Assembly (NCBI GenBank): GCA_023135165.1
Contig: JAGLTS010000030.1
Coordinates: 1 to 53,488, forward strand
Source of the DNA: Phycisphaerales bacterium
Lineage (GTDB): Bacteria > Planctomycetota > Phycisphaerae > Phycisphaerales > JAGLTS01
DNA length: 53,488 nucleotides
Direction of reading: 5' to 3'
The notes below the pieces were generated by a model. The model was not told the DNA's origin. It searched no databases and saw only the letters and a list, made by a program, of their open reading frames with translations. Below are positions 17,896 to 25,175 of this stretch, piece by piece. Each line of letters begins with the position of its first letter. Position 1 is the stretch's first letter. Position numbers and translations under genes: made by a program.

Positions 17896-18993
17896 ATGAC
17901 AACTCCACACACACATGACATACCCGTTACGTTCAGCAGCGCCGTCAAGCACTTCAACCCGGCTTGGTTCGCCGCCATCATGGGTACGGCTGTCGTCCCG
18001 TTGGCGATCTCGTTTGTCGAACTGCCCGGCACACGCATCGTTGCAGCAATCTTCTTTGTGCTCTCCATCGTGATGTTCTTCGCTGCGCTCCTGCCGTGGG
18101 TGTTGCGTTTCATCATGCATCCCACGAGCGCGAAGGCGGATTTCAACCACCCGGTCGTGACGAATTTCTACCCGACGATGCCGATCTCGCTGATTGTCAT
18201 CGCGCTTTGCTTCCTCAAGTACCCGGATCTGCTCTGCTCCGTCCACGCCTCGCACGTCACTGCCTTCGTGCTCTGGGTGCTGGGCACCATCGGCATCTAC
18301 GTGATGGGTTTTGTCGTCCTGCTGCACGTCTTTAGGCACAAGGAGATCAACGTCGGGCACGCGAACTTCGGCTGGTACATCCCGCCCGTGTCGAAACTTC
18401 TCATCCCCGTCGCCGGCTTCGAGCTTGCCCAGATCTTCCCCGGCAGTATGGAAGCAACGTTCGGAATCTCCATCATCAGCCTCGGCATCGGGTTTTTCCT
18501 CTTCCTCTTCGTCGGGGCCGCTGTGTATCACCGCTACATCTATCACGAACTGCCGATGAGTCGGCTCGCCGCGACGTTCTTCGTGGGCATCGCGCCGACC
18601 GCCATCATCGCTGTCGCGCTCTTCAAGCTGATGCATCTCCTGCACCATCAGGATGTGCTCGGCATCTCCGCTGAGGTCTTCACGCCCATCGCCAAGATCT
18701 GCATCCTGATGAACTGGGGGCTTGCGGTGTGGTGGTTCATCATGGCGGTCATTCTCATCGTGTTCTACATGCGGACGATGAAGCTGCCCTACGCGCTTTC
18801 ATGGTGGGCGTTCACCTTCCCCACCGGCGCGCTGTGCGTCTCCACCGGCGTCGCATGGAAGGTCACCAACTTCGCATCGGTGCATTGGTTCTATCTGGCC
18901 GTAGTGGTTTTTCTGCTCGTCGTCTGGTGCATCGTCGCCCTGCGAACCGCAGCCGGTATGTTGTCGCGCCAGATCTTCAAGCCGGCGCACTGA
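17896..18993 (+). CDS. TDT/SLAC1 family membrane transporter (TehA-like)
   Basis: 365 residues from ATG 17896, chosen because GAAGAGGA precedes it and the longer frame lacks a binding site. There are about ten hydrophobic segments, beginning FNPAWFAAIMGTAVVPLAIS, the usual opening of the tellurite-resistance/dicarboxylate and SLAC1 anion-channel family. Members move anions such as sulfite, malate, chloride or nitrate; the substrate cannot be read from the sequence. The gene stands alone between the repeat-protein gene and convergent murD, only 7 bases from the murD stop. Confidence 0.82.
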   Translation: MTTPHTHDIPVTFSSAVKHFNPAWFAAIMGTAVVPLAISFVELPGTRIVAAIFFVLSIVMFFAALLPWVLRFIMHPTSAKADFNHPVVTNFYPTMPISLIVIALCFLKYPDLLCSVHASHVTAFVLWVLGTIGIYVMGFVVLLHVFRHKEINVGHANFGWYIPPVSKLLIPVAGFELAQIFPGSMEATFGISIISLGIGFFLFLFVGAAVYHRYIYHELPMSRLAATFFVGIAPTAIIAVALFKLMHLLHHQDVLGISAEVFTPIAKICILMNWGLAVWWFIMAVILIVFYMRTMKLPYALSWWAFTFPTGALCVSTGVAWKVTNFASVHWFYLAVVVFLLVVWCIVALRTAAGMLSRQIFKPAH

Positions 18994-19000
18994 CCTCGCC

Positions 19001-20353
19001 TCAGCGCGACGGACCGAGCAACGCCCTCGCCAGTTTGGCAAACACGCTCCCGCGCTCTTCGTAGTTTGTGAACTGACCCCATGAAGCGCAGCCGGGGCTG
19101 AGCAGCACGATGTCGCCATCCTTCGCTGCGCGCGCCGCGTTCGCAACCGCGATGTCGAGCGTTCCGCAGTCCCGCACGTCGAGCGCCTTGGCAAGCGCAG
19201 GCCCCACCTGCCCGATCGTGTAGACCCCGCCGCATCGCCGTGCGGTCGTTACAAGATCAGATAAGTCGATGTGCTTGTCATATCCGCCGACGATCAGGTG
19301 GATGCGCCGCGGATCATCGAACGACTCCACCGCCAGGACCGTCGCCCTCGGCGTCGTGGACTTGGAGTCGTTGTATGCCCGAACGCCTCGCGCCTCATGC
19401 ACGAGCTGCAACCGATGCGGCAGGCCGGGGAACGTCGCAGCGATGCGCGCCAATAACAACAGATCATCCTCGGTCACGGATTCGCCATAGCGCGCAAGCC
19501 CCGCAGCCAACGCCGCCGTAATCGCATTGCGCGCGTTGTGCTTTCCGGGAATCACCATCGCGGCTTCGACTTGATTCGCCAGCGCATCAAACGGCGGTCG
19601 ATGAACCGAATCAACCGGCACGCACTCGCGCCACGTCTCCGGCACATCAGCCAGAACGGCATGATCGCCCATGCGTTGGCCGGCGTGGATCGACGCCTTG
19701 CACGCACGGTAGTCTTCTTCGCTCTCATGCCAGTCGAGATGATTCGGCGCATAGCTCGTCACGATGGCAACGTGCGGCGCGAACATCGGCCCCCGCCGCA
19801 GCCACCAGAGCATCGCGCTCGACAGTTCGAGCACCACCCAGTCATCCTCGCCGATCGACGCGGTGAGCAGGCTCCCGCCGATGTTCCCGCCGAGGTGGAC
19901 CGCCTCGCCCTCGCCGACGGTTCGGCCAAGGATGTGGGCGATCATCGCGGCCGTCGTGCTCTTCCCAGCCGTCCCCGTCACGCCGATCACACGCTGACGG
20001 TTGGGCAGTCGATCGACCAGAAGCCCGATCTCCGTCGTGACCGCGATGCCCGCCTGCTCCGCTGCGAGAAGAAACCGATTCGACCAGGGGTGAGCCACAG
20101 CGGGGTTCGCCACGACCAGATCGCACACCGTGAAATCACCCTCACGATGCTCACCGAGTCGAAGCGTCACGCTGCCTTGCTCGATCAGATCCTCGATTCG
20201 GGAGATCGGCTCAGCCAGACCCGCACGGTCAGCCACATCGGTCACGAGGACGCGCGCGCCTTGCTCGGCACAGTGACGCACCACACCGACGCCCCCACCG
20301 AATCGGCCAAGCCCCATCACCGTCACCCGACATCCCGCAAGGTCGCGCTTCAT
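19001..20353 (-). CDS. murD: UDP-N-acetylmuramoylalanine-D-glutamate ligase
   Basis: 450 residues from ATG 20353 (MKRDLAGCRVTVMGLGRFGG); the longer open frame to 20449 lacks a family match. The ATP loop is GVTGTAGKSTTAAMI, followed by SYAPNHLDWHESEEDYRACK, the PGKHNARNAITAAL motif, YNDSKSTTPRATVLAVESF and the C-terminal LSPGCASWGQFTNYEERG. These define MurD, which adds D-glutamate to UDP-MurNAc-L-Ala in peptidoglycan synthesis in the cytoplasm. Its usual dcw neighbours (mraY, murE, murF, ftsW, murG) are absent; only mraZ lies near, on the other strand. Confidence 0.93.
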   Translation of the reverse strand: MKRDLAGCRVTVMGLGRFGGGVGVVRHCAEQGARVLVTDVADRAGLAEPISRIEDLIEQGSVTLRLGEHREGDFTVCDLVVANPAVAHPWSNRFLLAAEQAGIAVTTEIGLLVDRLPNRQRVIGVTGTAGKSTTAAMIAHILGRTVGEGEAVHLGGNIGGSLLTASIGEDDWVVLELSSAMLWWLRRGPMFAPHVAIVTSYAPNHLDWHESEEDYRACKASIHAGQRMGDHAVLADVPETWRECVPVDSVHRPPFDALANQVEAAMVIPGKHNARNAITAALAAGLARYGESVTEDDLLLLARIAATFPGLPHRLQLVHEARGVRAYNDSKSTTPRATVLAVESFDDPRRIHLIVGGYDKHIDLSDLVTTARRCGGVYTIGQVGPALAKALDVRDCGTLDIAVANAARAAKDGDIVLLSPGCASWGQFTNYEERGSVFAKLARALLGPSR

Positions 20354-20426
20354 CACGCACAGTGTACCGGACAGCCGCGCACTGCTCCGATTGCACGTGC
20401 TCGCACATCCGCAGAACGCAATGGTA

Positions 20427-20912
20427 CTACATGTCGTGGGGGTGCCCATTCACGAGCACGAGCGGTTCCATGCCCGGCTTGTAGTTACGGACCGCGACCA
20501 CCTCACCGACGTACAGGTCGTGATCCGCATCCAGGTCAACGTGTCGCAAGAGCTGACAATCCACGCACGAGATCGCGCGCGTCAGGAGCGGTGATCCTGT
20601 CACCGCCTCCTCGAAATCAAGCGAGTCAACGCTATCGCCCGACAGGATGTCGGTCTGGAAACGTCGCGCCAGATACCGGTTCTCCGCAGCAAGCTGACAA
20701 AGGGCGAACGCCCGACTGTCCCGAATCAGCGGTGTGATGCGTTGACCGGTCGGCACAGCCACCGAGACGGTGAGCGGGTTCCCGCTGGCGCGCTGCACCC
20801 AGTGCACAAGAACCGCTGCTCGCTTGGCCTCATACGCAGCTGTGAGAACATACAGCCCGGCGGGAATCCGCCCGAGAACCTGATCCAACTCGCTGCCATC
20901 GACTATCGGCAT
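20427..20912 (-). CDS. Flavin reductase-like, FMN-binding split-barrel protein
   Basis: 161 residues. The start LDQVLGRIPAGLYVLTAAYE and the segments VQRASGNPLTVSVAVP and RDSRAFALCQLAAEN match the flavin reductase-like FMN-binding domain (split barrel). The end has VGEVVAVR and VLVNGHPH, the usual last strands. These enzymes reduce FMN or FAD with NAD(P)H, or supply reduced flavin to a monooxygenase. No partner oxygenase is nearby. The gene lies just upstream of murD on the same strand with a gap of 73 bases and could share its transcript. Confidence 0.8.
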   Translation of the reverse strand: MPIVDGSELDQVLGRIPAGLYVLTAAYEAKRAAVLVHWVQRASGNPLTVSVAVPTGQRITPLIRDSRAFALCQLAAENRYLARRFQTDILSGDSVDSLDFEEAVTGSPLLTRAISCVDCQLLRHVDLDADHDLYVGEVVAVRNYKPGMEPLVLVNGHPHDM

Positions 20913-21021
20913 ATGCGGACCCTACTGCGAAAAGGCGCAACGGCAAGTGGACTCCCCGGCAAGCCCAACGTGATCTGCATCGGTCAATACGCAGCGTCTG
21001 GAGGCGATTTTGTCAGGACTT

Positions 21022-21056
21022 TGGGAAAAGGTGTTGCAGAGTGGGGCAGAGTGGGG
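21022..21056 (+). promoter_or_regulatory. MraZ operator upstream of mraZ
   Basis: Four pentamers sit at exact 10-base spacing: TGGGA (21022), TGTTG (21032), TGGGG (21042) and TGGGG (21052), each followed by a 5-base spacer such as CAGAG. E. coli MraZ is known to bind three TGGGN repeats separated by 5 bases in its own promoter. The last repeat is 37 bases before the mraZ start. This points to autoregulation; three of the four repeats are good matches. Confidence 0.75.
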
Positions 21057-21092
21057 TAGAAACCCATAGACTGTCACACAGGATGCGGATGC

Positions 21093-21566
21093 GTGCTCTT
21101 TACCGGCGAATACGAACACACGATCGACGCGAAGAATCGTTTGGCGGTTCCAGCCGACATCAGGCAGCGCCTCGACCCGGAGAGGGACGGCGAAGCGTTC
21201 TATCTCGTCCTGGCGGAGAACCGCATCCTCTGGCTCTACCCGGACAAGTACTTCGAACGCCTCGTCGAGACGCTCGATCAGCCCGTCCTGGGCGACCAGA
21301 ACCTTCTCGAATACGAACAGCTCACATTCCCGTTGACACGCCGACTCGAACTCGACTCGACCGGGCGCATCCGCCTGCCCGACTCGCTCCTGCAACGGGC
21401 CAGCCTGTCGCAACAGGTGACGATCATCGGCGTCCGGGACCATCTCGAGATCCGCGATACGCAGCAGTGGCGAATCGACCTGGAGAAGCGGCTCGCCAAC
21501 CAATCAGCCATCTGGATGGCGGCTCGGGCGAAACTGGCGAAGCGGGAGAGAGACCGCGAGGGGTGA
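21093..21566 (+). CDS. mraZ: Transcriptional regulator MraZ
   Basis: 157 residues from GTG 21093, the only start giving the family opening MLFTGEYEHTIDAKNRLAVP. An AGGA lies about 10 bases upstream. The protein has the two AbrB-like DxxxR motifs of MraZ: DAKNR near residue 12 and DSTGR near residue 88. MraZ forms a ring that binds TGGGN repeats and represses the dcw cell-division and wall cluster, including itself. Here no mraW (rsmH), ftsL or ftsI follows; a 357-base non-coding stretch and then an opposing gene come next, so the gene is an orphan. Confidence 0.93.
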   Translation: MLFTGEYEHTIDAKNRLAVPADIRQRLDPERDGEAFYLVLAENRILWLYPDKYFERLVETLDQPVLGDQNLLEYEQLTFPLTRRLELDSTGRIRLPDSLLQRASLSQQVTIIGVRDHLEIRDTQQWRIDLEKRLANQSAIWMAARAKLAKRERDREG

Positions 21567-21923
21567 CCGCGAACCGTCCGGCGCTCTAGCGAGTTCCGAG
21601 GCGGCTTGACAAGGATGTCAGCGTCGTGCCTTCCGTATTCGGCCATTGGGCCTGACGGGGAGCAACAGCGAAAGGACTCGGCCGGTCTGCTCTTGCCGAG
21701 CGAAAGCGACTCGCACGCATGGAGGCGTGCGGCCCGTTTTCGCGCCGGAACGGATTCTACGGTGCGGCAAGAGGATCGGCATTGCTCCCTAACGTACGTG
21801 CCCGCTGGGCGCGACAGCGTCGAGCGGGAATTGCCGTGGACTCGATCCACCCGAGAGACGCAGCGCCGCCACGTCGCTGCACAATGTCAGCCCAGGGTTG
21901 CATGGCAGCCCGGCTGCTGCCGA
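21567..21923 (+). other. Hairpin-rich non-coding stretch after mraZ, possible structured RNA
   Basis: 357 bases between mraZ and the opposing TPR gene with no convincing coding frame. Perfect stem-loops are tiled through it: TGACA/TGTCA (21607/21616), CTCGGC/GCCGAG (21677/21695), CGCACGC/GCGTGCG (21712/21725, followed by GCCCGTTTT), CCCGCT/AGCGGG (21801/21823, with an inner CGAC/GTCG), GTGGA/TCCAC (21836/21846), GCAGCG/CGCTGC (21860/21875) and GGCAGC/GCTGCC (21904/21916). I checked for RNase P, tmRNA and SRP RNA core sequences and saw none. Strand is inferred from mraZ read-through. The last hairpin may terminate transcription. Confidence 0.35.
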
Positions 21924-24629
21924 TCATTCATCTTCATCGTCAGTTGATGCCGCCAGGCGCGCTTGCAGCGCCTTCAGTCGTTTCTCATGCCTTGCCCGGT
22001 CCGGTTCGATCCGGATCAGCGCTTCGACGTGATGGAGCGCCCTCTGATCGTCGCCCGCCTGGAGCGCGACCGCCGCTGCCAACTCGCGCAGCCCGGCGTT
22101 GAACGGGTCGATCCGCACGAGCCGTTCGGCCTGCGTTTGTGCCTGCGTCAGGTCACCCAGCTTCCGGTGGCAGCGCACGAGATGCTCACCATACGTCGTG
22201 CGGTACACGGCACGCGCATCGAGGTACGCGAGGTGCTCGATCGCATGCGCGTATTGCCCAAGCGCCAGGTGGTGCTCCGCCAACCGTTGATGCGGGAACG
22301 GATCGACCGACCGGGCGTCCGCGAGGCGACGAAGAAGCTCAACCGCCGCGTCATCGAGCGGGCCGGGCTTGGACGCCGCTTTCCGAGCGAGGTGCGCGAG
22401 TGCATCAGGGTGATCCGGATACCGATCAAGCCACGCGGCATACACGGCATCATCGAAGTCGATGCCCGACAAATCCATCGGCGGTAGCGGCCGGCGCAGG
22501 TAATCCTTGTCCGGCCGATTCGTCGACGTGATGTCGCGCATGAGTCTCCGTCCCGCTACGTCGAGCTGGACCTCCCGCCTGCGAACGTACTGCTCCCGGT
22601 ACTGCTCGCTCACGCGCATGTGCTCGATGGTCAGTTCCCTTAGGCTCGGCTGCGGCGCCATCCCCCACTCCTTCACCCGCATCGCCGCCCATGCTTGGAA
22701 CCGCGTCGCGAGTTCCTCCTGCGAGATGCCCAGCGCCGCGGGCGCCGCATCGCGCGTGTGCAGACCGTCGTGGTGCGCATCGAGCAGCGCGATGACCGCT
22801 TCCTGACCAAACGCCTCGATCACGTACTGGATCGTCCACTGCGCCTGCGCATAGGCTTGCGCGCGATCGGTGGCGCGCCTGGGGTGAATGAACGCCTCGT
22901 TCATCTCATCCAGCGTAAACAGCGTCCCCGTGCGATGCGCGTGCGTCAGAAGATGGGCAGCATCACTGCCTCGCGGGGCGCTCTCCATGTGGACAGCGAG
23001 TCCTTCGGTGAGCCAATGCGGTATCCGATTCGCCGTTTGACTGAGCGTGACGGTATGCGTGTATTCATGGCGGAGCACGCGCATCCAATCGTACGGCCCA
23101 TCGCTGCGAGGTCCGCGCCGCGGTGTTTGCATCGCAATGACCGGGCCGGTACACGCTGCAATGGTGTGCAAGCCCGGCATCCCCGTCACTCGCACGGCGA
23201 ACCACTCACGATCGGGCATCAGCTCGATCAACGTCTTGCGGCTCGGCTCGTGCTGCATCGCGCTGCACACATCGTCGTGGATCTCCTCAAGCGGCGACAA
23301 CATCTCCTGCGCGAGGATGCCATCCACGCCCGGCTGATACCGCACGATGAAGTGCTCGCTCTGCGCCGTTTCGTAGTTGGTCAGCGTCTCGATCAGGTGC
23401 AAGCTGTTGGCGACGCGCCGGTCGAACGGGTCGATCTCGCGGATGCGCTGCAAGGAGGCGAGCGCCGCATCGTCTTGGCCTGACTGCATCGCCATCAACC
23501 CTTGCACAACCTGCGGATCGGGCCAGTTCGGCCTGCGTGCGATCGCCTCATCCAGGTAGCGCGCCGCCGCTGCGTACTGGCGAGCGTCGGCAAGATGACG
23601 ACCAACGACGTAATACGCCTGGGCCGATGTCGGGCTGAGCTTGTCGAAGCGCGCAAGCGCCGCATCCGTCCCATCCCAGTCGAAACTCAGAGCATCGCAC
23701 GCAGCATGCAGCGCGAGAGCACCGCGATGCGTGGGAAACCGAGCAAGCACCGGGGCAAGTGCATCACGCGCAACGGCAGGGTCGTCTTGCCGAAGCAACA
23801 TCTCCGCTTCAAGCAACCCGATCTGAGGCGAGTTCGGTTCAATCGACCTCATGGCGGATGCAATCCGCGCGACGCGCTGCACGTCGTACTGGTCAACCGC
23901 GATTCGGCCGAGCAAATACCACGCATCCATCAACCGTGGATTGCGTGACAACGCGCCGTGCAGCGCCTCGGTCGCCGCCTCGACCTGATGCTTGCCAAAG
24001 AGCACCTCCGCCTCAACGAGATAAGCGGGCCAATGCAGACGGTCCATCTGCTGATGAGCGAAATCGAGCCTGTCGATGATGCGTTGGTAGTCACGTGCGG
24101 GGTCATCCGTGAGGCGCAGCGTCGTGGCGCGAACCGCCTCGGTGAACCGGGCGACATCGTCGAGCTGTTGCGAATCCAGCGCCTCGGCAATCGACTCCAC
24201 GACATCATGCGCCGCAGTCACATCGCCCAGGCGGAGCAGCGCCTCGGCACGAATGCGCCGGGCACGAATCGTTGAGACGGAGACAAGCAGATCACAGCAG
24301 GCCCGCAGTTCACCGCGTCGCAGGCGTGCTTCGGCGCGATCCTCGATCGGCGCTTGCGCGTCGTCGAAGATCGCATGGCCGTAGTCGCCTCGGATAATCG
24401 CCGCCGCTGCGATGCGCGCGGGTGAGTTGCGATCGCTCGGCCTATCCAGGCCGTGAAAGACCGCCAAGTCAGCCCGCTCGTCATCGGTCAGGTAGGGCGC
24501 ATCGAGCGCACGGCGCACCTCGGGCGGCATCGGCGGCGCAGTGCTCGACTGCCCATGCGCTGCGGGCGTCAGCGCCGCGACAAGGGCGAGCATCCTCAAG
24601 AACCGTCGGATTCGCGGCAATCCGAGCAT
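21924..24629 (-). CDS. Secreted TPR protein with HExxH metallopeptidase-like domain
   Basis: 901 residues from ATG 24629 (MLGLPRIRRFLRMLALVAAL), which opens a signal peptide ending near AAHG; the longer frame upstream lacks one. Residues 60-420 are TPR-like helical repeats. Residues 430-590 hold a peptidase MA-like zinc site: HEYTH at 521-525 and a likely third ligand in TEGLAVHMES (Glu 542). The rest, from about 690, is more TPR (for example FPHQRLAEHHLALGQYAHAI). The fold is a gluzincin-type peptidase flanked by protein-binding repeats. Activity is likely but not proven. The gene closes the exosortase-linked transcription run and follows the cupin gene by 25 bases. Confidence 0.75.
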   Translation of the reverse strand: MLGLPRIRRFLRMLALVAALTPAAHGQSSTAPPMPPEVRRALDAPYLTDDERADLAVFHGLDRPSDRNSPARIAAAAIIRGDYGHAIFDDAQAPIEDRAEARLRRGELRACCDLLVSVSTIRARRIRAEALLRLGDVTAAHDVVESIAEALDSQQLDDVARFTEAVRATTLRLTDDPARDYQRIIDRLDFAHQQMDRLHWPAYLVEAEVLFGKHQVEAATEALHGALSRNPRLMDAWYLLGRIAVDQYDVQRVARIASAMRSIEPNSPQIGLLEAEMLLRQDDPAVARDALAPVLARFPTHRGALALHAACDALSFDWDGTDAALARFDKLSPTSAQAYYVVGRHLADARQYAAAARYLDEAIARRPNWPDPQVVQGLMAMQSGQDDAALASLQRIREIDPFDRRVANSLHLIETLTNYETAQSEHFIVRYQPGVDGILAQEMLSPLEEIHDDVCSAMQHEPSRKTLIELMPDREWFAVRVTGMPGLHTIAACTGPVIAMQTPRRGPRSDGPYDWMRVLRHEYTHTVTLSQTANRIPHWLTEGLAVHMESAPRGSDAAHLLTHAHRTGTLFTLDEMNEAFIHPRRATDRAQAYAQAQWTIQYVIEAFGQEAVIALLDAHHDGLHTRDAAPAALGISQEELATRFQAWAAMRVKEWGMAPQPSLRELTIEHMRVSEQYREQYVRRREVQLDVAGRRLMRDITSTNRPDKDYLRRPLPPMDLSGIDFDDAVYAAWLDRYPDHPDALAHLARKAASKPGPLDDAAVELLRRLADARSVDPFPHQRLAEHHLALGQYAHAIEHLAYLDARAVYRTTYGEHLVRCHRKLGDLTQAQTQAERLVRIDPFNAGLRELAAAVALQAGDDQRALHHVEALIRIEPDRARHEKRLKALQARLAASTDDEDE

Positions 24630-24654
24630 GCGGTCAGTGTAGGGATCGCCTCGA

Positions 24655-25152
24655 TCAGCCGTGCGCGATGTCCCAACTGAAATCGGGGAAGCGATCGTAG
24701 GGGCAGCGCTCTTCATCCGGGTTCGCGGGATCGTATGCGTGGGTCACGAAGTACAGCAGCCCCGCGGATGTCGGCCCCGCCACAGTCGCACCGTGCCAAA
24801 GCGTAGGCGGGATGATCGCGATGCCCGGTCGCTTTTCACCGAGCGTGAGCTTCCAGCACACGCCATCCTCATCGCGCACGACACCGACGACAAGATGCCC
24901 GGTGAGGACGCACCAGAAGTCGGTTTGTATGCGGTGGCGATGCCACGCCTTGATCGCGCCTGGGTACTGGATGCTGAAGTTGATTTGCCCCTCAGGGCTG
25001 AGCACGCCGGTCATCAAGTTCATCAGGGACCAACCGCGGTCGTCGGTGTAATGGGAAGCGGGCACGAGGCGAGGTTCATTCGCATCGAGCGCCTCACGAT
25101 GCGCTGCGGCGTATCCGTCCGTACATATTGGTATCGCGATCGGCTTGGCCAT
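24655..25152 (-). CDS. RmlC-like cupin (dTDP-4-dehydrorhamnose 3,5-epimerase related)
   Basis: 165 residues with a good ribosome binding site (GAGAGGA). The blocks DDRGWSLMNLM, FSIQYPGAIKAWHRHRIQTD and PTLWHG match the RmlC sugar epimerase cupin fold, with the histidines of AWHRH in the position of the RmlC pocket. The ending DEERCPYDRFPDFSWDI is a tail often seen in RmlC relatives. RmlC inverts C3 and C5 of a dTDP-keto sugar on the path to dTDP-rhamnose. No rmlA, rmlB or rmlD is nearby, so either the enzyme acts on another nucleotide sugar or those genes are elsewhere. Confidence 0.72.
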   Translation of the reverse strand: MAKPIAIPICTDGYAAAHREALDANEPRLVPASHYTDDRGWSLMNLMTGVLSPEGQINFSIQYPGAIKAWHRHRIQTDFWCVLTGHLVVGVVRDEDGVCWKLTLGEKRPGIAIIPPTLWHGATVAGPTSAGLLYFVTHAYDPANPDEERCPYDRFPDFSWDIAHG

Positions 25153-25175
25153 GTCGCTGTCCTCTCTGTTCGCTG

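Noticed and set aside
21567..21923. RNase P RNA, tmRNA or SRP RNA in the hairpin-rich gap
   Set aside because: The conserved core sequences of these RNAs are absent.
21606..21947. 113-codon plus-strand frame after mraZ
   Set aside because: No ribosome binding site, unusual Cys/Arg/Ser content, no family resemblance, and it runs into the end of the opposing TPR gene. Hairpins fit the region better.
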